In this document: positions 35,336 through 45,664 of the stretch, in pieces | How positions within the stretch are numbered: position 1 is the stretch's first letter | Layout: each line of letters opens with the position of its first letter | Assembly: GCF_014196635.1 (NCBI RefSeq) | Contig: NZ_JACIEB010000002.1 | Span: 485,591 to 549,590, forward strand | Source of the DNA: Sphingobium fontiphilum | GTDB lineage: Bacteria > Pseudomonadota > Alphaproteobacteria > Sphingomonadales > Sphingomonadaceae | DNA: 64,000 nt | Reading direction: 5' to 3' | Made by a program: the position numbers and the translations under genes | The notes under the pieces: generated by a model | What the model saw: the letters and a program-made list of their open reading frames with translations, nothing else | Database searches by the model: none | What the model was told of the DNA's origin: nothing

Positions 35336-37303
35336 TTAGTTCAGCGCCGCCGCGATCTGCGGGGCGATCTTCGCGGCGGTCAGGCCGAAATGGTCGTACA
35401 GGTCTTCGGCCGGGGCCGACGCGCCAAAGCCGTCAATGCCGAAACGCAGGCCGCCAATGCCGGTATGCCGTTCCCAGCCAAAGGTCGTGCCCGCCTCGAT
35501 CGACACACGCAGCACATGGTGCGGCAGCACCTCGTCGCGATAGGATTGCGGCTGCGCCTCGAAATGGGCCCAACTCGGCATCGACACGACATCCGCGCCG
35601 ATGCCCTGTCCTTCCAGCAGCGCGGCGGTGGCGACGGCGATCTCGACTTCCGAACCGGTGGCGACGATCACCACCTTGCGCTCGGCCTTGGCGGCGCTCA
35701 GGCGATAGGCGCCCTTGGCGCACAGATTTTCGCCAGCCTTCACAGTGCGAAGCTGCGGCAGGTTCTGGCGCGTCAGCGCCAGCACCGACGGGCCGGTCGC
35801 GTCCTTCAACGCCAGTTCCCAGCATTCCGCCGTTTCGACGATGTCGGCCGGGCGATAGACGTCCAGGTTCGGGATCATGCGCATCGACATGACATGCTCG
35901 ATCGGTTGGTGGGTCGGGCCATCCTCGCCCAGACCAATGGAGTCATGGGTAAGGACATGGATGACGCGCTGCTGCTGGAGCGCGGCCAGGCGGATGCCGC
36001 CGCGCATATAGTCGGAAAAGACGAGGAAGGTGCCGCCATAGGGGATCACGCCGCCATGCAGCGCCATGCCGTTCATCGCGCAGGCCATGCCGAATTCGCG
36101 GATGCCGTAGTAGACGTAGCGGCCGGCATAATCGTCGCGGGTCAACGGCCCGGTCGACTTGGTCTTGGTATTGTTGGACCCGGTCAGGTCCGCCGAACCG
36201 CCGATGGTTTCAGGGAGCAGGTCGTTGATCGCGCCCAGCGCCAGTTCGCTGGCTTTGCGGGTGGCGACCTTCTGCGGATTGGCGATCAGCGTGTCGATAT
36301 AGGCGTCGAGCGAGAAACCGGCGGGCAGTTCACCGGCCATGCGGCGCGCAAATTCCGCGCCCTTGGCGCTGGCGGCCAGACGCGCTTCCCAATCGGCGCG
36401 AACCGGCGCGCCCCTGGCGCCGATGGCCTTCCAGGCGGCGTCGATGTCTGCGGGAATGGCGAAGGGTTCGGCCGACCAGCCCAGAAATTCGCGGGCGGCG
36501 GCGACTTCCGCCTCGCCCAGCGCGGACCCGTGGACGCCCGACGTGCCCGCCTTGTTCGGCGCGCCATAGCCGATCTTGGTGGCGCAGGCGACCAGCGAGG
36601 GACGCGGATCGGCCAGCGCCTCGTCAATGGCGCGGCGCACGTCGGCGACGTCATGGCCGTCGCACGAAACCACATGCCAGCCGGTCGCGGCGTAACGGGC
36701 GCGAACATCCTCGCTGCTCGACATGTCGACAGCGCCGTCGATGGTGATCTTGTTATCGTCCCACAGCACGATCAGGCGCGACAGGTTCAAATGCCCGGCC
36801 AGACCGATGGCTTCGTGATTAATGCCCTCCATCAGGCAGCCGTCGCCCGCGATCACCCAGGTGCGGTGATCGACCAGATCGTCGCCAAAACTGGCGTTCA
36901 GATGCCGTTCGGCGATCGCCATGCCGACCGCGGTGGCCAAGCCCGAACCCAGCGGGCCGGTCGTCGCTTCCACGCCCGCCAGCTCGAAATTTTCCGGGTG
37001 CCCGGCGCAGGGGCTGTGCAACTGGCGGAAATTGCGGATGTCGTCCATCGTCGGACGGGCATAGCCGGTCAGGTTCAGCAGCGCGTAAATCAGCATCGAT
37101 CCATGGCCCGCCGACAGCACGAAGCGGTCGCGGTCGGCCCATTTCGGCGCGGACGGATCGAATTTCAGATAATCGCGAAACAACACCGTGGCGACATCGG
37201 CCATGCCCATGGGCATCCCGGGGTGCCCGCTATTGGCTGCCTGAACGGCGTCCATGGACAAGGCCCGAATGGCATTGGCGAGCAGCGTGTCGGAAACTGT
37301 CAT
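35336..37303 (-). CDS. tkt: transketolase
   Basis: 655 residues from the ATG at 37303 (start MTVSDTLLANAIRALSMDAV). Thiamine-diphosphate binding is marked by GDGCLMEGINHEAIGLAGHL with NKITIDG. SGHPGMPMG, SAGHGSMLIYAL and the pyrimidine-domain block YYGIREFGMACAMNGMAL complete the family pattern. It shifts two-carbon units between sugar phosphates in the pentose phosphate pathway. It leads the tkt-gap-pgk run. The divergent gene at 37488 starts 184 bases away. Confidence 0.97.
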   Translation of the reverse strand: MTVSDTLLANAIRALSMDAVQAANSGHPGMPMGMADVATVLFRDYLKFDPSAPKWADRDRFVLSAGHGSMLIYALLNLTGYARPTMDDIRNFRQLHSPCAGHPENFELAGVEATTGPLGSGLATAVGMAIAERHLNASFGDDLVDHRTWVIAGDGCLMEGINHEAIGLAGHLNLSRLIVLWDDNKITIDGAVDMSSSEDVRARYAATGWHVVSCDGHDVADVRRAIDEALADPRPSLVACATKIGYGAPNKAGTSGVHGSALGEAEVAAAREFLGWSAEPFAIPADIDAAWKAIGARGAPVRADWEARLAASAKGAEFARRMAGELPAGFSLDAYIDTLIANPQKVATRKASELALGAINDLLPETIGGSADLTGSNNTKTKSTGPLTRDDYAGRYVYYGIREFGMACAMNGMALHGGVIPYGGTFLVFSDYMRGGIRLAALQQQRVIHVLTHDSIGLGEDGPTHQPIEHVMSMRMIPNLDVYRPADIVETAECWELALKDATGPSVLALTRQNLPQLRTVKAGENLCAKGAYRLSAAKAERKVVIVATGSEVEIAVATAALLEGQGIGADVVSMPSWAHFEAQPQSYRDEVLPHHVLRVSIEAGTTFGWERHTGIGGLRFGIDGFGASAPAEDLYDHFGLTAAKIAPQIAAALN

Positions 37304-37487
37304 TGCGCGGGTAACCCTCCCTGTTCGAGACTGCACCCGATAAAGACGGTTCGGCCAGCCCCAGCGAATCGCGATCGGCCCCCTTTGTCGCCAGAAGATT
37401 GGGGCGTCAACCGCGCCGCGTCATCCTTCCGTCCGATCATGGGTCAACAGGTCTTTTGCAGCGACCGGCTTTTGGCTATGCAGGGCC

Positions 37488-37688
37488 ATGGCAAGCACGC
37501 GGATGATGCTGGCGATCGGCGCCCTTGAACGGGCCATCGGCCGGCTGGAGCAGCAGGTGGATGCGCTGGGCGACGCCCCGTCGACCGCCGCACCCGTCCT
37601 GTCGCCGCAGGGCACGGATCAGGCGCGCGCCGCCCTGCAATCGCTCGACGACCTTATCGCCGAACTCAAGGGCCGCACCGATGGCTGA
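37488..37688 (+). CDS. small coiled-coil protein upstream of zapA
   Basis: 66 residues: MASTRMMLAIGALERAIGRL is followed by EQQVDALGD, a low-complexity linker and a second helix DQARAALQSLDDLIAELKG. Heptad-like spacing of Leu/Ile/Val suggests two short coiled coils. It overlaps the start of zapA by 8 bases and is regularly found beside zapA in sphingomonads, so a link to cell division is plausible but unproven. No family name was recognised. Confidence 0.7.
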   Translation: MASTRMMLAIGALERAIGRLEQQVDALGDAPSTAAPVLSPQGTDQARAALQSLDDLIAELKGRTDG

Positions 37689-38016
37689 AACCACCCTGCA
37701 CATCGCGGGTCGGGACTATGTGATCCGTTGCCGCGACGGAGAAGAGGCCCATCTGGCCCATCTGGCCCAGATGATCGAGGCGAAAGCGAGCGACGCGCGG
37801 CGCAACGCGCCGGGCCTGACGGAAGTGCGCACGTTGCTGTTCGCCGCCCTTTTCCTCGCCGACGAACTGAACGAAAAGCAGAGACAGTCAACCGATCGTC
37901 AGCCCAGTTTCGCGCTGGAGGGAGAGGATGAGCGCGCGGCGGCCGCCATCGAAGCCCTGACGCGGCGTCTCGAAACCCTTTCCGACAGGCTTGCGGGACG
38001 CATCCCGCACGCCTAG
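37681..38016 (+). CDS. zapA: cell division protein ZapA
   Basis: 111 residues. The N-terminal globular part has TTLHIAGRDYVIRCRDGEEA and LAQMIEAKASDARRNAPGL, and TLLFAALFLADELNEKQ begins the helical part that forms the ZapA coiled coil. ZapA cross-links FtsZ filaments at the division site. It overlaps the small coiled-coil gene upstream and is followed directly by the 6S RNA gene and the cyclo-ligase gene, the classic order that confirms the call. Confidence 0.92.
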   Translation: MAETTLHIAGRDYVIRCRDGEEAHLAHLAQMIEAKASDARRNAPGLTEVRTLLFAALFLADELNEKQRQSTDRQPSFALEGEDERAAAAIEALTRRLETLSDRLAGRIPHA

Positions 38017-38018
38017 AT

Positions 38019-38188
38019 AGGTGGAGGCGGGCACTGCCTGGTACGAGCTTTAGCGAACATCCCTGAGGCGATAATCACATCCACGGGGGCTGTCCCTGGG
38101 CGGGCTCCGGCCCGATCTACATGGTTCCCACCTGACGTTGAGGCGTCAGAGGATATTCCAGCAAACGGCCGAGGTGGTCCCGCCACCC
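38019..38188 (+). ncRNA. ssrS: 6S RNA
   Basis: The 214-base gap between zapA and the 5-formyl-THF cyclo-ligase gene is the standard site of 6S RNA. The ends can pair: GGTGG and CGGG (38020-38031) with CCCG and CCACC (38179-38187). Inside are phrases typical of alphaproteobacterial 6S RNA, such as TGCCTGGTACG, CCCTGAGGCGATAA, GGGCGGGCTCCGGCCCG and ATGGTTCCCACCTGACG. 6S RNA mimics an open promoter and binds RNA polymerase with the housekeeping sigma factor. The ends are estimated from the closing stem. Confidence 0.85.
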
Positions 38189-38230
38189 GATCCCCGGCCC
38201 ATCACGACACGGCAGGAAGGCGAACGCCCC

Positions 38231-38821
38231 ATGACGGATGATGGCGACGATGATCTGGACAAGGCGGCGCTGCGACGCATCGCCCGCCAACGACGGCGCA
38301 ATTTCATCGCCTCGCTCGATGCGCTGGCGCACAGGCTGGCGTTCAAGGCGCTGCCCTCTCCCCTTGCCCGGCGCATCGCGGACGCCGGGACGGTCGCCCT
38401 CTATATGCCGATGGACGATGAAGCGCCCGCTACCCGGCTGGCCGCCCCGCTCGCCGCCATGGGCAAGGCGCTGGCCCTGCCCCGCGTGCTCGACCGTCTT
38501 GGCGGCATGGATTTCGTGATCTGGCGGCCGGAGGACCAATTGTTTCCCGGCCTTCACGGCACCAGCCACCCTGAACCCGCCGGGCCGCCGGTCGCCCCCG
38601 ACGTCATCATCGCGCCGCTGGTCGGTTTCGACCGGGCGATGAACAGACTGGGGCAAGGCGGCGGCTATTATGACCGCGCCTTTGCCCGCCATCCCGACGC
38701 GCTGCGCATCGGCCTCGCCTGGTCGGTGCAGGAAATGGATGTAGTGCCGGCCGATCCATGGGATTTGCCGCTGCATGCGGTGCTGACCGAAGTCGAATAT
38801 ATCGAAGGAGCCGATCTGTGA
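38231..38821 (+). CDS. 5-formyltetrahydrofolate cyclo-ligase
   Basis: 196 residues from the ATG at 38231. The family shows LRRIARQRRRNF at the start, a PLVGFDRAMNRLGQGGGYYD ATP/folate loop near residue 135 and GLAWSVQEMDVVPADPWDLP close to the end. It converts 5-formyl-THF to 5,10-methenyl-THF with ATP. The gene follows 6S RNA, as in E. coli (ygfA), and may share its primary transcript. Its stop overlaps the GTG start of DUF2842. Confidence 0.92.
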   Translation: MTDDGDDDLDKAALRRIARQRRRNFIASLDALAHRLAFKALPSPLARRIADAGTVALYMPMDDEAPATRLAAPLAAMGKALALPRVLDRLGGMDFVIWRPEDQLFPGLHGTSHPEPAGPPVAPDVIIAPLVGFDRAMNRLGQGGGYYDRAFARHPDALRIGLAWSVQEMDVVPADPWDLPLHAVLTEVEYIEGADL

Positions 38822-39045
38822 GCGAACCTTATCGGCCAAGCTGGCGCAAACCCGCGGGCATGTTCGCGATTCTGGCGCTCATCACGGCATGGGCGGTCAT
38901 GGTCGCCAGCCTTTCGGGCGTCATCGGCGCGCTGCCGGTCTGGGCGCAGGCGCCGCTCTACGTCTTTCTGGGCCTGATCTGGATCTGGGTGCTGCCGCTC
39001 CGCCGCCTGATGCTGTGGATGGAAACCGGGCGCTGGCGCGGCTAG
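38818..39045 (+). CDS. DUF2842 small membrane protein
   Basis: 75 residues starting at a GTG that overlaps the cyclo-ligase stop (GTGA). The protein opens SEPYRPSWRKPAGMFAILAL and has two membrane helices (about 14-36 and 43-65) with WAQAPLYVFLGLIWIWVLPL. It is DUF2842, found beside the cyclo-ligase in many alphaproteobacteria; function unknown. The stop codon is followed immediately by a transposase remnant, so its native terminator region has been lost or displaced. Confidence 0.85.
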   Translation: MSEPYRPSWRKPAGMFAILALITAWAVMVASLSGVIGALPVWAQAPLYVFLGLIWIWVLPLRRLMLWMETGRWRG

Positions 39046-39162
39046 GGTCAAGTTCCGCACCGGAGCGCCATAGCGACAGAGGCGATCCGCCGAGCGATAC
39101 AACATGGTCAAGATAGCCCGAGAGTTCGGGCAAAGCGGCACGGGATCAATCGGAAGACCGTT
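39046..39162 (+). pseudogene. transposase N-terminal remnant (IS481-like)
   Basis: In the frame starting GGT at 39046 the sequence reads GQVPHRSAIATEAIRRAIQ, then HGQDSPRVRAKRHGINRKTV. This closely follows the start of a transposase group whose members open GQVLHGSATTTEAIRRAIQHSQ and AKRYGINQKTVAKW. The start codon is missing and similarity ends at 39162. It lies between DUF2842 and the convergent guaB. The family assignment (IS481-like) is from memory of the N-terminal pattern. Confidence 0.65.
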
Positions 39163-39191
39163 GACGGGACTGAAAATCCAGCCGCCCCGCT

Positions 39192-40715
<1,524 letters not shown>

Positions 40716-40816
40716 CTAGTCGCCCGGTGCAATTTTATTGCGCGGCAGCAACCCCCTCTGTCACATGGGCAAGCTAGGCGTGTGCTGACGCTGAACGGTC
40801 AGGAAAGACAGGAACA

Positions 40817-41224
40817 ATGGACAGGATATTCACCCGTTTCGCTGGCGTCACCGCCGCTTATGCCGGCAAGCCCGCCACGTTCATCCTCGCCATGGCGATC
40901 GTTCTGGTCTGGGGCGTCACCGGGCCGATGTTCGATTATTCGCAGACCTGGCAACTGGTCATCAACACCGGCACCACCATCGTCACCTTCCTGATGGTGT
41001 TCCTGGTCCAGAACAGCCAGAACCGCGACGCCGCCGCCATGCAGGCCAAGCTCGACGAACTGATCCGTTCGGTCGAGGCGGCGCGCAACGAATTCATCGG
41101 CATCGAACATCTGACCGACATAGAGATCGAAGCGATCCGCGCCCGGCTGGAGGAGGAAGAAGCCCCCGGCGCGAACGGCAAGCCGCCCCATCGCACCGTG
41201 GAAAGATTGCTCGACCGTTATTGA
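40817..41224 (+). CDS. low-affinity iron permease family protein
   Basis: 135 residues with two membrane helices (about 20-40 and 45-66). The family phrase VINTGTTIVTFLMVFLVQNS is followed by QNRDAAAMQAKLDELIRS and a charged C-terminal helix ending RTVERLLDRY. Despite the family name, taken from yeast Fet4-like proteins, bacterial members are small and iron transport is not shown. The 3' end overlaps the convergent CitE-like gene by 7 bases. Confidence 0.8.
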   Translation: MDRIFTRFAGVTAAYAGKPATFILAMAIVLVWGVTGPMFDYSQTWQLVINTGTTIVTFLMVFLVQNSQNRDAAAMQAKLDELIRSVEAARNEFIGIEHLTDIEIEAIRARLEEEEAPGANGKPPHRTVERLLDRY

Positions 41225-42042
41225 ACGCCGACCGCTTCGGCGCGGGCGATCAGGTCCTGCGCCTGGGCGACGTGCATCGCCTCGATCATCCGTCCTTCGA
41301 ACCGTTCCGCGCCGCCGGTCGCCGCTTCGACCAGACGGCGGGCCTCCGCCACCGCATCGGCATCCGGGCCGAATGCGCGGTTCGCGACTAAGATCTGGTT
41401 GGGGTGGATCAGCGTCTTGCCATCGAAGCCCAGCATGTGGCCCTCGCGGCATTCCCGTTCCAGTCCTTCGGCATCGTCCAGCCGGTTATAAACGCCATCG
41501 AACACCGCCACGCCACCCGCGCGCGCGGCGACCACCACCGATTGCAGCGCCAACGACAGCCCGGTCCGGTCGGCGCCCGCCGGAATGCGCAATTCGCGCC
41601 GCAGGTCATTGGTCCCCATGAACAGGCCGCCGGCGCCCTCCGCCTTGGCGATGGCGGGCGCGGCAAGCAGCCCTGCCGGGCTTTCGATCATGGCGATGAC
41701 CGGCTTCTGACACACGCTGAACACGGCTTTGACCTGTTCGGCCGTTTCGACCTTGGGAAGCACGATATAGTCGACAGCGGATTTCTTCAGCGCCACCATT
41801 TCGTCGCCATACCAGGGCGTGCCCGCAACATTGATGCGAACAGCCGCCAGTCGCGATCCGAAACCCTCCGCCACGGCGGCCACGGCGGCTTCGCGCGCCT
41901 CGACCTTTTTGTCGTCCGGCACGGCGTCTTCCAGGTCCAATATGACCATGTCGCACGGCAATCCCCGCGCCTTTTCAATCGCGCGCGCGTTGGATGCGGG
42001 CAGGAACAGCAGCGAACGGGCATGATGAAGTTGCATGGTCAT
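41218..42042 (-). CDS. CitE-like HpcH/HpaI aldolase/lyase family protein
   Basis: 274 residues from the ATG at 42042 with an AGGAG site. A TIM-barrel CoA-ester lyase of the CitE branch: RSLLFLPASNARAIEKARGL, DMVILDLEDAVPDDKK (metal Asp/Glu region), AVRINVAGTPWYGDE, IAMIESPAGLLAAPAIA and GFDGKTLIHPNQILV. No other citrate-lyase subunits are near, so it is probably a malyl-, citramalyl- or other beta-hydroxyacyl-CoA lyase. The exact substrate cannot be decided from sequence. Confidence 0.85.
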   Translation of the reverse strand: MTMQLHHARSLLFLPASNARAIEKARGLPCDMVILDLEDAVPDDKKVEAREAAVAAVAEGFGSRLAAVRINVAGTPWYGDEMVALKKSAVDYIVLPKVETAEQVKAVFSVCQKPVIAMIESPAGLLAAPAIAKAEGAGGLFMGTNDLRRELRIPAGADRTGLSLALQSVVVAARAGGVAVFDGVYNRLDDAEGLERECREGHMLGFDGKTLIHPNQILVANRAFGPDADAVAEARRLVEAATGGAERFEGRMIEAMHVAQAQDLIARAEAVGVQ

Positions 42043-42147
42043 GTCTGTCTCCTGACGCCGCCGGATCGCCAACGCTCCGGTTTCGCTTCCCCCCTCCCCG
42101 GTTTCGGGGCATAGTTCAAGTCTGCACTTCAGGAGGGGGGCCGTTCC

Positions 42148-43107
42148 ATGGTCACAGAGTTCGCATTGGGCTTGAGCCTGCTCGTCATCATCTATCTGGC
42201 CGCCAGCATCAAGGTGGTCCGGCAAGGCTATCAATACACCATCGAACGCTTCGGGCGTTTTACCGAAGTGGCGCGGCCGGGCCTCAATTTCTATCCGGCC
42301 TTCTTTTATGCCGTTGGTCGCAAGATCAATATGATGGAACAGGTTGTTGATATTCCGGGGCAGGAAATCATCACCAAGGACAACGCCATGGTGTCGGTCG
42401 ATGGCGTCGTCTTCTTCCAGGTGCTGGACGCCGCCAAGGCCGCCTATGAAGTGTCGGAGCTGTATGTCGCCATCATGCAACTGGCGACCACCAACCTGCG
42501 CACTGTGATGGGGTCGATGGATCTCGATGAAACCCTGTCCAAGCGTGACGAGATCAACGCGCGCCTGCTGTCGGTGGTCGATCATGCCACCAATGCCTGG
42601 GGCATCAAGATCACCCGCGTCGAGTTGAAGGACATCCGCCCGCCCGCCGACATCGTCAACGCCATGGGCCGCCAGATGAAGGCGGAACGCGAAAAGCGCG
42701 CCAACATCCTTGAATCCGAAGGGCTGCGCGCATCCGAAATCCTGCGCGCCGAGGGCGAGAAGCAGTCGCAGATTTTGCAGGCGGAAGGCCGCCGCGAGGC
42801 CGCTTTCCGCGATGCCGAGGCGCGCGAGCGCGAAGCCGAGGCCGAAGCCAAGGCGACGCAGATGGTGTCCGACGCCATCGCCAGCGGCAATCCGCAGGCG
42901 CTCAACTATTTCATTGCCCAGAAATATGTCGCTGCGGTCGAACAGTTCGCGACGTCGCCCAACGCCAAGACGATCCTGTTCCCGGTGGAGGCGACCCAGT
43001 TGATCGGCACGCTGGGCGGTATCGGCCAACTGGCGAAGGACGCCCTGGCGACGGACGCCCCGCCGCCGCCGGCCCCGCCCCGTCGCGGCCCCTTCAACCC
43101 CGCCTGA
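42148..43107 (+). CDS. SPFH/band-7 membrane protease-associated protein (QmcA-like)
   Basis: 319 residues with one N-terminal membrane helix (about 5-25), the SPFH domain (YTIERFGRFTEVARPGLNFY, QVVDIPGQEIITKDNAMVSV) and a long charged coiled coil (about 190-250, rich in Glu/Ala/Arg) before a Pro-rich end. Such proteins form ring or cage assemblies in the inner membrane that guard lipid domains or proteases. The paired NfeD gene starts 32 bases downstream, the standard partner arrangement. Confidence 0.92.
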   Translation: MVTEFALGLSLLVIIYLAASIKVVRQGYQYTIERFGRFTEVARPGLNFYPAFFYAVGRKINMMEQVVDIPGQEIITKDNAMVSVDGVVFFQVLDAAKAAYEVSELYVAIMQLATTNLRTVMGSMDLDETLSKRDEINARLLSVVDHATNAWGIKITRVELKDIRPPADIVNAMGRQMKAEREKRANILESEGLRASEILRAEGEKQSQILQAEGRREAAFRDAEAREREAEAEAKATQMVSDAIASGNPQALNYFIAQKYVAAVEQFATSPNAKTILFPVEATQLIGTLGGIGQLAKDALATDAPPPPAPPRRGPFNPA

Positions 43108-43139
43108 AACAGGAACAGTCCATTGGAGGATGAAGGCCC

Positions 43140-43583
43140 ATGATCGACCTTGCCATGCTCGACAATCATTGGTGGTGGCTGATCTTCGCGGTCGTGCTGG
43201 CGATCGGCGAAATCATCGTGCCCGGCGTGTTTTTGATCTGGGTCGCCGTCGCGGCGGGGATCACGGGCGCGATCACGCTGCTGTTGCCAGCGCCATTGTG
43301 GGCGCAGTTCCTGCTCTTCGCCACGCTTTGCCTGATCGCCACATGGGCCGGACGACGCTGGTATGCGGCCACCGACACCACCTCCGAAGACCCGTTGCTC
43401 AACCAGCGAACGGCGCGAATGGTCGGTGAAATCGTGACAGTGGTGGAGGCGATCGAAAGCGGGCGCGGCCGGGTGAAGGTGGAGGATGGCATATGGTCCT
43501 GCAAAGGCCCCGACGCGCCGGTCGGCGCCCATGTGCGCATTACGGGCGCGGATGCGGCGATGCTGCATGTGGAATTGGCCTGA
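43140..43583 (+). CDS. NfeD family membrane protein
   Basis: 147 residues. Membrane helices lie near 10-45 and 52-75, followed by a soluble OB-fold domain (RTARMVGEIVTVVEAIESGR, GRVKVEDGIWSC and GAHVRITGADAAMLHVE). NfeD proteins work with SPFH partners in membrane quality control. This is the short, protease-less type. It is co-transcribed with the SPFH gene; trmB follows after 54 bases. Confidence 0.9.
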   Translation: MIDLAMLDNHWWWLIFAVVLAIGEIIVPGVFLIWVAVAAGITGAITLLLPAPLWAQFLLFATLCLIATWAGRRWYAATDTTSEDPLLNQRTARMVGEIVTVVEAIESGRGRVKVEDGIWSCKGPDAPVGAHVRITGADAAMLHVELA

Positions 43584-43637
43584 TCGGCATGTGCGGCGGC
43601 TTGCCCCGAAGGCGGGCGGCGGCTATCGACCCGGCGC

Positions 43638-44354
43638 ATGACTGCGTTCAAATCCGGCGACCCGACGACACTCAACCGCCTTTACGGGCGGCAATCGGGG
43701 CACAAGCTGCGCGCGGGCCAGCAGGAACTGGTCGACACGCTGCTCCCCGCCCTGTCCGTGCCCGAAGAAGGGCCGGTGACGGCGGCAGACCTGTTCGGCT
43801 ATGATCGCCCGCTGCATTTCGAAATCGGTTTCGGATCGGGCGAACATATGGCCTTTCGCGCCGACATGTTGCCCGACCATGGCTTCATCGGCTGCGAACC
43901 TTTTCTGAACGGAGTCGTCGGCGCGCTGGGCCATGTTCGCGACAAGGCGCTGGGCAATGTCCGCATTCACATGGGCAACGCGCTGGAGGTGCTGTCGCGC
44001 ATTCCCGACGGCGCGCTCAGCTTCGTCTATCTGCTCCATCCCGATCCATGGCCCAAGGCCCGCCACGCCAAGCGGCGGATGATGAACAAGGGGCCGGTGG
44101 AAATGATCGCGGCCAAGCTCAAACCGGGCGGTGAATTCCGTTTCGGCACCGACCATCCCGTCTATCTGCGCTGGGCGCTGATGGTGATGAACGGCCATCC
44201 CGCTTTCGACTGGCTGGCCAGCGATCCGAAGGATTTTCTGGTCAGGCCCGGCGGCTGGCCCGAAACCCGCTACGAGGCCAAGGCCCGGCGCAAGGGGCAT
44301 GAGGTCTGGTACTTCCGCTATCGTCGGCGCGCTTGTGAAACGGACGAGTCATAA
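43638..44354 (+). CDS. trmB: tRNA (guanine-N7-)-methyltransferase
   Basis: 238 residues. SAM-binding motif FEIGFGSGEHMAFRADM (near 60), then FIGCEPFLNGVVG, the tRNA-methyltransferase block VYLLHPDPWPKARHAKRRMM and the C-terminal TRYEAKARRKGHEVWYFRYR. It methylates G46 in the variable loop of tRNAs. The ClC gene begins 2 bases after its stop, so the two are co-transcribed. Confidence 0.94.
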   Translation: MTAFKSGDPTTLNRLYGRQSGHKLRAGQQELVDTLLPALSVPEEGPVTAADLFGYDRPLHFEIGFGSGEHMAFRADMLPDHGFIGCEPFLNGVVGALGHVRDKALGNVRIHMGNALEVLSRIPDGALSFVYLLHPDPWPKARHAKRRMMNKGPVEMIAAKLKPGGEFRFGTDHPVYLRWALMVMNGHPAFDWLASDPKDFLVRPGGWPETRYEAKARRKGHEVWYFRYRRRACETDES

Positions 44355-44356
44355 GC

Positions 44357-45664
44357 ATGGCGCGGCGCTGGTCCGGCAAGCGGTTCCGTGCGCTGCTCCG
44401 CCATAGCGGCCCCACTTCGCTCATGTTCCGGCGGCGACTGGCCCTGATCGGCGGCGCGGTGCTGGTCGGGCTGGCGGCGCTGGCCTTTGCCTGGGCGGCC
44501 GACGAAGCCAGCGCCGCCTTTGAACGGATCGCGGCCCGGCAACGCTGGTTGCCGCTGGCGATCACGCCTCTCGGCTTTGCGCTCATTGTTTGGGTCACCC
44601 GCACCCACGCCCCGCTGGCCGCCGGTTCGGGCATACCGCAGGTCATTGCCGCCTCTCGCCTTGGAGAACAGGCGCGCCGTTCGCTGATCGACATGCGCAC
44701 CGCCGCGCTGAAGGCGCTGCTGACGGTCTCAGCCCTGCTGGTCGGCGCGTCGGTGGGGCGCGAAGGGCCAACCGTTCAGATCGCCGCCGCCATCATGGCG
44801 CGCGTGCATCAGGCCCTGGCCGTGCCGATGCGCGCTTCGGTGATGATCGCTGGCGGCGCGGCGGGCGTGGCGGCGGCGTTCAATACGCCGCTGGCCGGGA
44901 TCAGTTTCGCGATCGAGGAACTGGCGTCCGCCTATGAGCAGCGCATGACCCTGCTGGTCATCACCGCCGTCATCATATCGGGCATGGTCAGCCTGGGGAT
45001 TGCCGGCGACTATGTCTATTTCGGCGTGGTGAACGCCCATTTGCCGTTGGTGGAATCGGCGCCCGTGGCGTTGATCGCGGGCCTGCTGGGCGGCCTTTCG
45101 GGCGGGCTGTTCGCCCGGCTGGCGCTGTCCGCCGCGCGCAACAAAAACGCCTTCACCCAATTCGCCCGCGCGCGCCCCGTTCTGTTCGCGGCCCTGTGTG
45201 GCCTTGTCGTCGCGGGAATCGGCATTGCGAGCCGCATCACCTGGGGCACCAGCTATGCCCCTGCCCGTGCGCTGATTTCCGGGGAGGATATGCCGATGTG
45301 GTTCGGGCCGGCCAAATTCATCAGCACACTGGCGACCAATGTGTCGGGCCTGCCGGGCGGCATTTTCGCCCCTTCGCTCGCCACCGGCGCGGGCTTTGGC
45401 CAGCTGCTCGGCTGGTTCTTCCCCCATTCGCAGGTCAGCGCCGTCATCCTGCTGGGCATGACCGCCTATTTCACCGGTGTCGTGCGCGCGCCGCTGACGG
45501 CGGTCATCATCATCACCGAAACCACCGGAAGCCGCGGCTTCATGCTGCCGCTGCTCGGCGCGGCGCTGGTGGCCGACTGGGCAGCGCAGTTCATCTGCCG
45601 CGAACGCCTCTATCATGGCCTGTCGCAACGCTTTCTGCCCGAAGACATCAGCTCAAAAGGGTAA
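44357..45664 (+). CDS. ClC family chloride channel/antiporter
   Basis: 435 residues with about ten membrane helices. The selectivity motifs are GSGIPQV, GREGPTVQIA (gating glutamate) and GLPGGIFAPSLATGA. The phrase FNTPLAGISFAIEELA keeps the internal proton glutamate pair, so an H+/Cl- exchanger is more likely than a passive channel. It lacks C-terminal CBS domains. It follows trmB directly and its 3' end overlaps the convergent ATP-grasp gene by 12 bases. Confidence 0.92.
   Translation: MARRWSGKRFRALLRHSGPTSLMFRRRLALIGGAVLVGLAALAFAWAADEASAAFERIAARQRWLPLAITPLGFALIVWVTRTHAPLAAGSGIPQVIAASRLGEQARRSLIDMRTAALKALLTVSALLVGASVGREGPTVQIAAAIMARVHQALAVPMRASVMIAGGAAGVAAAFNTPLAGISFAIEELASAYEQRMTLLVITAVIISGMVSLGIAGDYVYFGVVNAHLPLVESAPVALIAGLLGGLSGGLFARLALSAARNKNAFTQFARARPVLFAALCGLVVAGIGIASRITWGTSYAPARALISGEDMPMWFGPAKFISTLATNVSGLPGGIFAPSLATGAGFGQLLGWFFPHSQVSAVILLGMTAYFTGVVRAPLTAVIIITETTGSRGFMLPLLGAALVADWAAQFICRERLYHGLSQRFLPEDISSKG

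Noticed and set aside
34721..37528. A 935-codon open frame on the plus strand
   Set aside because: It lies antisense to gap and tkt, which have full catalytic motifs. Its composition is the His/Gln/Arg/Asp-rich pattern of a GC-rich shadow frame.
41218..43029. Extended start of the CitE-like gene at 43029
   Set aside because: The extension would run antisense through the SPFH gene; the ATG at 42042 has an AGGAG site and the family's normal N-terminus.
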